From NCBI GenBank assembly GCA_947179155.2, contig OX359266.1:41317039-41381038 (forward strand): a stretch of DNA of 64,000 nucleotides, in the 5' to 3' direction. The DNA is from Hedera helix. Taxonomy: Eukaryota > Streptophyta > Magnoliopsida > Apiales > Araliaceae. The notes below the pieces were generated by a model, which was given only the letters and a program-made list of their open reading frames with translations, had not been told where the DNA came from and searched no databases. This document shows positions 20,508 through 31,283 of this stretch, piece after piece. Position 1 is the stretch's first letter. Each line of letters opens with the position of its first letter. The position numbers and the translations under genes are program-made.

Positions 20508-23500
20508 ATGAAATTTCATTCCCGAAATTGACGTACCTGGCATTTCGAAGAGATAAGGATACTTAGATTTCATCTCAGATTCTAGCTCCCAGGTCATTTC
20601 CTCAGTATCTTGGTTCCTCCATAAAACCTTGACTTGAGGTATAACCTTTGAGCGTAGGATCTGCTCCTTCTTATCTAGGATCTTAATAGGTACCTCCTCA
20701 TACGTTAAATCATCTGCTATAACGTCCGGTTCTAACTTAATGACTTGGTTTAGATCCTTCACATATTTATGTAACATAGATATGTGAAAAACGTTATGGA
20801 TGCGGGACATACTTAGAGGTAAAGCTAGTCTGTAGGCCACGGTTCCTACTCGATCGAGGATTTTAAATTGGCCAATAAATCAAGGGTTGAGATTTCCTTT
20901 ATTTTCGAATCTCGTAAATCCTTTCCATGGGAAAACACGTAAAAATATACGGTCTCCGATGTTGAAACTTTTGTCCCTTCGATGAAGATTAGCATAACTC
21001 TTTTGTCATTCTTGTGCGGTCTGTATTCCTTGTCAGATCATTTAGATCTTTTCTGTTATCAAACGTATCAACTCAGATCCCAACAGTTTTGCTTCTCCTA
21101 CCTCATTCCAACATACTGGAGAGCGAGACTTACGTCCATATAAAGCCTTGAATGGAGCCATGCCTATACTTGCTTGGTAACTGTTGTTGTAGAAAAATTC
21201 AACCAATGGCAAGTACTTATCCCAACTTCCTTTGAAGTCTAGTACGCAAAGTCTCAAAAGATCTTCGAGGGTCTAGATCGTCTATTCCGATTGTCCGTCC
21301 GTTTGAGGATGGTATGCAAAACTAAAACGTAGTTCAGTGCCCATAGCTTTTTGTAGACTGATCCAAAAGCGTGAAGTGAATCTAGGATCTCGATCAGAAA
21401 CTATAGAAACTGGTATGCCATGCAATCTCACAATCTCATTTATGTACATATCGACAAGACGTTCAAGTGAAAAGTTTTCTTGTATAGGTAAAAAATAAGC
21501 TGATTTGGTTAATCTATCTACGATGACCCAAATTGCATCTAAGCCTTGAGAAACCTTAGGAAGACCCGTCACGAAGTTCATATTGATGTGTTCCCACTTC
21601 CATTTGGGAACCTCAAGTGGTTGTAATGGACCCTTAGGCACTTGATGCTCTGCCTTGACACGTTGACAAGTTAGGCACATTTGAAATAAATTCTGCAATC
21701 TCCATTTTCATATTGTTCCACCAAAATGTATGTCGAAGATCACGATACATCTTGGTACCTCCTGGGTGGATTGTAAATGGCATGTTGTGTGCCTCCATCA
21801 ATATTTTACGCTTCAATTCAGGATCATTAGGAACACAGAGTCGAGAGTTGACTCGAAGTATTCCTTTCTTGTCGATTCTTGTTTTGGGAATGACACCTGC
21901 TTGTACTTTCTTCATCATGTTCATCAGTTTCGGATCGGTAGCTTGAGCAGCTTTAATTTTATCGATTAAAGCCGGTTCTACTCGCACGTACGCAATCTTC
22001 AAGTGGGTCCCTGGTATCTTTAGCTTTATCTCCATTTTTTGTGTTGTCAGCAGTGTACTTGTAATCGTATAAGATATTCTGCTCAAAGCATCAGCTACAA
22101 CGTTTGCCTTTCCTGGGTGATACTAGATAATGTGATCATAATCCTTCAACAGCTCAAGTCAACGTTGTTGTCGCATGTTAAGTTCCTTCTGAGTGAAGAA
22201 ATACTTGAGGATTTTATGATCCATATAGATATCCACTTTTTCTCCGTACAAGTAGTGTCTCCAGATCTTCAACACGAAAACGACCGCTACCAACTCTAGA
22301 TCATGAGTAGGATAATTTTTCTTATAATCTTTGAGTTGTCGAGAGGCATAGGCTATAACCTTTCCATGTTGCATAAGAACACAACCTAGACCTTTTCCTG
22401 AGGCATCGTTGTAGATAACAAATTCTCCCGATCCTGATGGTATGGTCAGAACAGGAGTTGAAATAAGTCTCCTCTTGAGTTCTTGAAAACTTTTCTCACA
22501 TTCCTCGCTTCATACGAATTTGGTGTTTTTTTTCGAGTAAGCTGAGTTAATGGAGTGACGATTCGAGAAAATCCTTCTACGAATCTCCGATAATAACCAG
22601 CTAGGCCCAGAAAGCTTCGGACTTCCATTACAGTCTTGGGTTGTTCCCAATTTAGTATTGCTTCAATCTTTGCAGGGTCAATCAATATTCTCTGTCTTGA
22701 AATTACATGTCCAAGAAACGTGATTTCCTCAAGCCAGAACTCATATTTCTTCACCTTGGCATATAGTTTGTTCTCACGAAGCTTTTGGAGTATCAATCTC
22801 AGGTGTTGTTCATGATCCTCACGACTCTTGGAGTATATGAGGATGTCATCAATAAAGACAACCACAAAATGATCCAAATATTCTTTGAATATTCGATTCA
22901 TCATGTCTATGAAAGCTGCAGGAGTATTGGTTAGTTTAAGAGGCATAACTAAGAACTCATAATGCCCATAACGAGCTCTGAAAGTAGTATTTGGAATGTC
23001 CTCAGCTTTAACTTTCAACTGATGATATCCAGAGCGGAGATCAATCTTTGAGAAATGTTGGGCACCCTGCAATTGATCGTACATGTCATCAATCTAAGGT
23101 AACGGGTACCTGTTTTTTATGGTGACATGATTCAATTCTCGATAATTAATACACAATCTCATACTCCCGTCTTTCTTCTTCACAAATAGAACAAGAGCAC
23201 CCCAATGTGATGCACTCGGACGAATGAAACCAGTATCCAACAATTCCTGTAGTTGGACTTTTAACTCTTGAAGTTCAATGGGAGCCATTCGGTATGGGGC
23301 TTTGAAAATGGGCTTATTACTGGGTTCAAGATCAATACAGAATTCAATTTCTCAGTTTGGGGGTAAGCCAGGAAGTTCTTCAGGAAAAATTTCAGAAAAC
23401 TCATTAACAATGGGAATATCATTCAAGTTTGACGTGTTTTTATTCAAATCAGTGACATGAGCTAAAAAGGCTTGACATCCGTTTTCCAATAAACGAATGG

Positions 23501-25088
23501 CTTTATGGTTAGAAATAACAGTTATAGATTTCAATGGTTTAGTTGCTTGAATTTGCATGACAGGTTGATTAGGAATATGAAAACTAATAATCTTATGAAA
23601 ACAATCAATTTTAGCATTATGGATAGTCAACCAATCAATTCCTAAAATCACATCAAATTCATGTATTTCCAAAGAAATAAGGTCAACGGGTAATGTGAGG
23701 TTGTTGATTTGAACTAGGCAAGATTTATATACAGTAGATGTAATGGTCATTTCTCCTAATGGGGTTTCAACTGATAAGTCAAAGTCTAAGCTTTCAGGAG
23801 TTAAGTTTAATCGTTGAGCACACGTAAGTGAGATAAAAGAATGGGTAAAACCAGTATCTAACAGGGCATAGACTTCACGAAAATATATGAATAGCTTACC
23901 GGTTATAACTTCGTTTGAGTTTCGTGCCATTTGGGATGTCACAACAAAAACTCTCCCTTGAACTACCAATTTTTCCTTATCTATGCTAGCTTTTGGTATC
24001 ATCATTGCAACTGGACTTAATTTTATAACAGGATAAAATTGAGCAACATGACCCTCATTCCCACAACTATAGCACAACTTGGACTGCTGAGTACAGTTTG
24101 GGCTGATATGACCCTCCTGATCACACCTGTAACATCTTACTGGTGGTCGATCTCCTCCCCTTGAAATTGGTGCCAGTGCTGGTACTGGTGCCGGTGCCCT
24201 TCCATAATCATTATGGGATCTCTTTCTCTTGAAACTGTTCCCACTGGATTCTCTTATTCTGTTATTCGATGCTGAATTACCACCGAAATACTGGTTACCT
24301 CTTCTAGGGTTCTCGTTCCTATGGTTTTTGTCATTTTTTTTTCTCTCTCTCTCTCTATGTTGATCATTGACTCTTGGCTGTAATATTTCATCTGTTTGCT
24401 CTACCCTTTGAGCCATATCCACAACATCTGAATACAAACTAAATTTATGAGAGCTAAGTTGTTGACGAATTTTGAGTCTTAGACCTCACAAAAATATACG
24501 ACTCATTCGTGCTTCGTCATCCACTAAATAGGTTGCGAAACGAGATAATTTGGCAAACTTAGCTTCGTATTGAGAGACTGTCATGTTTTCCTGCTCCAGC
24601 CTAATGAATTCCACATTTTTCATATGGCGGATGCTTTCTGAGAAGTACTTTTCATTAAACAACTCTTGAAATTCTGTCCAAAACATCTCGAGTGCTGAAG
24701 GGTGGATACATTTTACCGCTTCCCAACAATGGTCCGCCTCACCTTGTAACATAAAAGTGGCGAATGACACCTTTTGATCATCAGCGCATTGTAATACATT
24801 AAATATTTTTATCGTCTGCTTTAGCCACGCCTTCGCTTTGAGTGGGTTAAGCTTACCGAGGAATTTAGGTGGTCCTAATTCTTTAAATTGTTTGACAGTG
24901 ATCGTCCTCAAATTACCAACATTTCTTCCATTATTGTTGACTGGATTTTCTCTTGCCTAGTTTTGCATGAACTGCATAAAGTTTCTAAAGAATCCATCAT
25001 TCATCATGTTATCAGGAACATAATTCCCTGAGTTGGCAGGAGGATTGTTTGTGGCCTCTTGATTCTCAGCTACATTGGTTTCGGGCAT
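20506..25088 (-). pseudogene. Chromovirus gag-pol, multiply interrupted
   Basis: Gag begins near 25088 (MPETNVAENQE) and is stopped soon after. A gag domain lies at 24911-24486. Two zinc knuckles follow: CYRCDQEGHISPNC is intact, and the second has lost its last cysteine. Protease reads LLDTGFTHSFIS. Reverse transcriptase (23288-22446) has FIDDILIYS but a stop after NRYPLP. RNase H lies at 22374-22159. The integrase zinc region is frameshifted; the core reads MNFVTGLP (first catalytic D changed to N), VSDRDPRF and HPQTDGQSE followed by a stop. A chromodomain at about 20800-20560 reads VPIKILDKK to VKVLWRNQ to MTWELE. The chromodomain and the NFG-EI C-terminus place it in Tekay/Del. It cannot make a working polyprotein. 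Confidence 0.92.
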
Positions 25089-25306
25089 TCCATAGTTAAC
25101 TTCCTAATTTCTAGATATCATACTTAACTGTGGTCACAAAATAAATGTTAGTTAAACAAATTGACTCATCACTTCCTGTCCCTATATTCAAATCAACTCA
25201 TTAGATAACAAAATCTAATTTAGGTAGGACACACTAGTGACTGCTTCTATTCGTCTCTCCCCTCCTAATTCTAACACCAGATCTTCATTAAAAACCATAT
25301 CTTTAA

Positions 25307-25318
25307 GCTCTGATACCA
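25307..25318 (-). promoter_or_regulatory. Primer-binding site, initiator tRNA-Met type
   Basis: On the minus strand TGGTATCAGAGC starts 2 nt after the 5' LTR end. This is the standard plant retroelement site complementary to the initiator methionine tRNA. Confidence 0.9.
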
Positions 25319-25320
25319 AC

Positions 25321-27507
25321 TGTGACACTCCCAAATCTGGGCCACACAGCCCAAACTTGAATTGTCAAAATACACAACAACTATTACAATACAACGTACA
25401 ACGTACCATAATACAACATTCAAATAATACACAACTAAGTCTTCATTATTATTGTCACACTATTTTACAACTTATGAAGACTAATACAGCTACAACTCAG
25501 ACCTTTACTCCAACCCCCGGCTAGACCCAGCTACTCTCTCATTTCCTGTTGAAAAACAATTGAACAAAAGGAAATGATGAGCTTAAATAGCCCAGTAAAG
25601 AATATTATGACTAAGATAATGACAAATAAATTATCGTTAGCCTTCAACAGTTGAGTTTTTGATAGAATAATTTAAACAACAAGTTTTAATTCAATAACTG
25701 CAGTTAAGTTCTTAAACAAAGTTCAGATCAACAACTGCAGTAGAATAATAACCATTAGGAAAATCATATGGATCATGATGTCCACTCGCTTCTCTTTTTA
25801 AGAAAAAAATCATCAACTTTTATCATCTGAAGCACCACTGACCATGATAATACAAATTCACAGTTCCTGGTCATAATCATGCAAGTCAACAGTTCATCTT
25901 TGCACTACGGGCCAAAGATATTCAATATAGCACCAACGGTCATGATTATACCAGTCTACAGCCTTTGGTCATAATCATACCGAACAACAGTTCATCTTTG
26001 CCCCAGGCCAAAGAGAACATTCACCACGTGCCTTAATAGACACATCAACAAATATATTGCCTTTAACCTATCAACACCTTTATCCAATTTGTGTCCCAAA
26101 CCACAGTTATTAACAACAATTTGATTCTTGATTATTCGAATAATAACAAATATATTAATAATGAACAGAATAAACAAGATAAATAATAAATATCGAAAGT
26201 TTATAATTTTTACTTTGTGCATATTCAAATAATGTTTAAATTGTCAACATGATGTGGAGTGAAATTCAAAAATGATATTCAAGATCCACAGTTCAGAATA
26301 ACGGTTACAGTTCAATAGAAAAGTTCACGTAAATATAAAGGTTCAATTGAAATGATATTAGATGAAGCGCAGACTATTAAGAAAATTAAAATCATTTCAG
26401 AAGTTTTACCGGACAATACTTACCATAGTAAGTTTAAGAGTATAAAAGAAATGATATCCCTTACCGTAGTAAGTTTGAATAATGGAAGATGAAAAAGATG
26501 GTATCCCTTACAAATAAGAAAGAAAATAATATCAATTTATGATGATAAAAAGAATGATACCCCTTACCTTATCAGGTGACTGGATATTGATAAAAATGAG
26601 GCTGATCAACCTATATATTTATAATATAATTAGTAATTATCACAAATAAATTTCATGGTGTATGATAACTCATATATTATGAACTATCAAAATTATTTAT
26701 ATAATATAATTTTTTGTATTGTAAAATAATAACTTCAAAAATAATTTTTGAAATAATATATCAAAATAAATCTTTAAAAGAAAGCTTTTCAAAATAAATA
26801 TTCTCAAAGAAGAGTCTTCTAAAGGAAGATTTGTGAATACCGTGTGAAATAGGTATTTGTGCAATTACTATTCTTTAATAAAATACTTACTTGAAAAATT
26901 CCCGCACTCCTTTTGGTTTACAAACACTCAAGATAACCTTACTATTCTCAGAGAAAACTCACAAAATACTTGTAGAAAAATTTAATGTTTTAGGTGTGAT
27001 TTTTCTATTAAGTTGAGCAAGCTATTTATAGGAGAAAAGAAGTTACTATATGGGGTAGGTGGCTGGCGTACTACACGCCAGCCTGAGAAATTTCAGTAGC
27101 CAATAGCCTTTTTACCAATTCCAGCAACCAATTCAATTCTCATTTCTCATGTGGCCCCCACAGAGGGCCCACATGTTTACTATTCAAAATAATAATAAAA
27201 AGTATTTTTTTTCTTCCTGTGGGTCCAACATATACAATAAAATAATGCTACAATAATTCAACAATAATATAAGAAACACGTTACAGATTATTATTAATTT
27301 AATAATATAAATTATTGTATATTTGCTACTGCGACAATTATTATGTTCAATAATTTTAAAATACAGTGCAATAACAATTATTGATTCAATGATATAAAAT
27401 ACAGTGTAATGACAATTATTGAATCAATAATGCAAAATACTGTGTAACAATAATTATTGATGAATACTGTGCAATGACCACGTTATCAGATCAATAATAT
27501 GAGACAC
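25321..27507 (-). repeat. Truncated 5' LTR of the chromovirus
   Basis: It aligns along its whole length with 17932-20135, with scattered substitutions and small indels. The TATA box on the minus strand is at 27022-27030. The start of U3 is missing, so the element has no intact outer end and no target duplication can be read on this side. Confidence 0.88.
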
Positions 27508-27508
27508 G

Positions 27509-28625
27509 AGGAATACGGTTATTGCTCTTGGCGGTACTGTTTCTGTTGGACCGAGGAATACGATTATTGCTCTAGATGTGGATGTCACTGCTTCAAGGAA
27601 GAATCCTTAAAGTCCAATTGTTGATTCTCCTCATCCCCCGAGGGATTCTTCTGAGGGAGTAGTCATTAGGGAGGGTGATTGTCCGAATTCACCAGGTGGG
27701 GCGACTCACGACTCATTTTCTATTGGATATTTAGTACATTTCTTATTTCTATCACTGTACATCTCGTTTCCTTGTTGACTATTTTTATACTTTTCGCATA
27801 ATTTCTTACTTGGTTGCCCATGCTTTGTTTCAGTCCAAATATATAAATTTCTTGCATTTACCTCACAAGAACTTTACTGCCTTCAACGCTCTTCATCTAG
27901 ATTATGCAGATTCATTCATGGATGATCCTGGCCTTCCTCCCACTGATTCAAAATTGGCAGGTCAACCAATAAATCTAGAGATCATGAATCCCCCTCCACA
28001 TGTCATGGTGACTTCCAAGATAGCTCCTTCTAGAGCTTCCTTCAATCCAAGCGGGAGGCTTGTTGCATAGAGAGGTTTGTAGATTACAGACTCTAATCAA
28101 GAGATCCTCGAGCGTCTACTAATTCGGTTCCCGCAGACTTTGGATCGCTTAATCGTTCATGAGGCTTCTTTGGTGACTATCTTGTTAGATCACCTAGCTA
28201 GTTTCATTACTGATATTTCAAATCTCTCCCTTCAGACTTTGCAAAATGACGATTTGGCTAGGGTAAATTGCAAGGTCATTGATCTCGCCGCCCTTGGTTT
28301 TGACGTGTCCCCTTTTCGTGCTAGATTGTACCTTATTACTCGGGATCATCGTGTTGTTACACTATGGGCTGAGGTTGACTTCTGACATAGCCATTATCAT
28401 ACTTCTTCAGAGGAGCTCTCAAAGATTTATACCGCTATATCCGATGTGAAAGCCAAGATCCAAGAATGCGAGACTAAGTTTCGGGATTATGAGTTTGCAA
28501 CTCAACATTTTGAAAGATAATTGAAGGATGACGTTCAGGTTCGTGATGCAGCTATTGCCGCCTAAGAAGCTTTGGCTATGCCCCAATTACAGTTTGATAT
28601 GACATGGCCTTTGGCTCACGGCCTT
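27509..28625 (+). pseudogene. Antisense extra ORF of the Tat element, broken
   Basis: This lies 3' of integrase and runs opposite to the element, a known arrangement for extra frames in Tat-lineage retrotransposons. The first part reads RNTVIALGG, VGPRNTIIALDVDV, with one stop, then a G/S/P-rich stretch. A probable intron ends in TTTGTTTCAG near 27832. The next exon reads SKYINFLHLPHKN, then LHLDYADSFMDDPG. After a frame break comes a helical stretch (LIVHEASLVTILLDHLASF) and a charged, coiled-coil-like end (VKAKIQECETKFRDYEF). Several stops interrupt it. I do not recognise a named domain. The assignment rests on position, orientation and intron structure. Confidence 0.55.
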
Positions 28626-28950
28626 TTGTAGCACTTAGTTTCCTGTTTCAAAAGAACTCATTTATCATATTACTTTTCCAATTATCAAAGTATTTTTTTT
28701 TTGTATTCATTATGTGTCTTTATTAATTTAAGTCATTACGAATCAATATGGGTCCTTGACTCATAAATCATCCAAATTAATATTCTAAGATAAAACTTTG
28801 CATAATATAACACGAATATAATTCACAATCAACCACTTGGGTTTGTATATTCTTTAAAAAATTTGCGAAAAATTGAGATATATCATTAATAATCATTTGC
28901 TTTTGACGAAAAACATAACATTTCATGATAGTTTTGAGTTTCAATCCAAT

Positions 28951-29102
28951 CATTTTTAAAGATAAAGTGAAACTTGTTTGGTTCAAGGACTTTGTAAAGT
29001 CGGGGTGCCTCAATCACTTTTAAAGATAAAGTGTAACTTGTCGGATCCGAGGACTTGGTCGAGTCGGGTGCCTTGGTCACTTTTAAAGATAAAGTGTAAC
29101 TT
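28951..29102 (-). repeat. Tandem repeat downstream of the Tat integrase, about 63 bp per unit
   Basis: Units start at 28951, 29015 and 29078 (last one partial), each beginning CACTTTTAAAGATAAAGTG or a close variant and containing GTCGGG(T/G)TGCC. It belongs to the 3' untranslated region of the Tat element, where tandem repeats are common. Confidence 0.85.
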
Positions 29103-29122
29103 TTCTTTCTTTAATGACTATC

Positions 29123-31283
29123 TCACGTATAATATTTTTTGACCCACTTTAGGTTCAGGGGGCCAGAGATAGTATTAAATCCCACACGAGATATTTTGAA
29201 ATACCCGCTTTCGGAGACCTCTCGTGCCCAATACGGGCCTTCCCATTTAGGGGAAAATTTGGTGGTTGGTGTTCCCCTCATGATTTGATTTGCGGTTTTG
29301 AGCACCAAGTCCCCTACCAAAATCTGTAGAGGTACCACTGCAATATTGTATTGTTGCTGCAGTCGTTCATGGTACCTTTCTAATTTCTCTTTAGCTTTAT
29401 CTTGAAAGTCTGTTAAGGCTTCTAGAGCAGCTGGTCGATTCTCTTCCTCAACTAGGCTTCGGAGTTTCATTCTGGCCGAAGGAATTTTTATTTCTGCGGG
29501 CAAGACATCTTCTTCATTGTATACTAAGGCATATGGAGTCTCTCCTGTAGGGTTCCTCTTCGAAGTTCAATAGGCCCATAATGTCATTGTCAACTGTTCT
29601 GCCCATTCCTTTGGATGATCATCCAGAGTCTTCGCTAAAATTTTAATCAAGGTTTTATTGGTGGCCTCCGCCTGATCGTTGCCTTTCGGGTAGTATAGTG
29701 ATGACTTGTAATGTTTCACCTTGTATTTGTCCATTAATTTCTTGACATCCTTATTTATGAAGGGTATTCCATTATCCGACAAGATGACTTTTGAAATCCC
29801 GAAACAACAAATGTTATGCCCTTTTATAAAGTTTGCCATTACCGGCCCTGTAGCTTTTTTCAAGGGAACTGCTTCCACCCATTTTGTATACATTTCCATA
29901 ACAATCAAGATCCATATATTTTCTCTATGAGATCCATTCGCCATGTATGAAAAGGCTAAGGTGTTGCTATAGTTCTCAGGTCTACGGTAAGGGCTACTAG
30001 ATTCCCGTGAATTTGACAAGCATGGCATTTCTTTACGAATTCTAAGTAATCTCCTTCCATCTTTGGCCAGTAGTACCCATGATCTATCAGTTGTTTATAC
30101 AACTTAGTTCCTCCTTGGTGCTCATCTCTATGCATCTGATAAACCAAGTCATTAGTTTCTCCCAAGCCTAAACACCGTAGAGGCTTGCCATTGAATCCCT
30201 TTCTATACAATTCTCCCTCTTGCAGGTAAAATCTTTGTGACTTTTTTTGTATTATACTTGCATCCCTCTTTTCGGCAGGGAGAATATCATTCTGTAAGAA
30301 CACCATATACGGAACCCGCCAATCTTCTATGTCATTTATAAAGGCACACTCCTCTTCCCCAGGGTATTATTGGCATGAAAGACATCGTCGTTCTAATTCC
30401 TTCACCTCTTTCTTCATTTTGGGCCAATAATACCCTTGTCGATGCAACCGCTGATACAACCCAATGTCTTTCAACCTACAGCTATCTTTATGTACCTGAT
30501 GCAATACCCTCTTCGATTCAAGCTTCCCTAAGCACCTCGCCAAAACTCCATTCGTTTCCCAATAATACACTATCCCTTTGATGATTCTATAGTTTTGGAG
30601 TTCTGCTAATGGTATTGTCCCCTTTTTCGTTTGTAATTGGTGGGAAATCGGGTACTTTCAATCATCTGTTAACTTTTTGGGGAATGATTCTAATACCGTG
30701 GTTGGGAGAGTTCTCTTTATCACTTTCACATCCATGTCTTCTCCGGTAACATACACTCGAGATGTTACTGTTGCTAAGGCATCAGGCTGCTTGTTTTGTT
30801 CCCTTGGCATATACTCGATCACCAACTTCCTGAAGGCTTCCATAACTTTTTGTGCCACAGTTCTATAAGGTGCCAAAATGGGCTCTTTAACCCCGAATTG
30901 CCCCCGTACTTGCTGCACTATCAAGTTGGAATCACCCCTTACTTTGAGACGCTTCGTTCCTAGTTCTCGAGCAGCCATTAGACCCAATATAAATGTCTCA
31001 TACTCTGCTTCATTATTTGTGCATGGGAAATCTAACTTGTAGGAAAATGCTACTTCTTTTTCTTTCGCAGTAGTTAACACCACTCATGCTCCTCATTTTC
31101 CTTCAGTCGATGACCCGTCAAATGCTAAATTCGACCATTCTGAATCTTCATTCTCAGCTTCAAGTAACACTACTTCTTCTCTAAGGATATCTTCAGTCGA
31201 GAGTTCAAACTTTTAGTTCGAGAACTGAGCAAGTAAATCTACCAAAGTTTGAAATCTAATTGCTTTCGGCGTCACAAACTTGA
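29123..31283 (-). pseudogene. Tat pol 3' half: RNase H tail, second RNase H, integrase; broken
   Basis: Reading leftwards on the minus strand, the end of the first RNase H region continues from the piece at 34163. The second, archaeal-type RNase H (31083-30658) has NNEAEYE, VRGDSNLI and KQPDALA. A first H2C2-like zinc region (30570-30367) has YYWPKM and CLSCQ, and a second (30306-29956) has HRDEHQGG, YYWPKM and CHACQ. The integrase core (30028-29567) has lost the first catalytic Asp region but keeps ILSDNG and QAEATNK. The integrase C-terminal part (29503-29123) includes KFSPKWEGPY. Stops separate the blocks, so it is inactive. Confidence 0.88.

Larger units (their letters stand above)
17932..27507 (-). 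mobile_element. Decayed chromovirus (Tekay/Del-type Ty3/gypsy), 5' LTR truncated
   Basis: On the minus strand the order is truncated 5' LTR (27507-25321), tRNA-Met-type primer-binding site, gag, protease, RT, RNase H, integrase with chromodomain, purine tract, and 3' LTR (20494-17932). The LTR starts TGTAAGACCC and ends GTCACA. The 5' LTR lacks its first 359 bp or so relative to the other copy: it stops after GAGACAC at 27507, and the sequence changes to Tat-element DNA. Coding parts carry many stops and frameshifts, and the LTRs show scattered substitutions and indels, so this is an old insertion. Confidence 0.92.
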
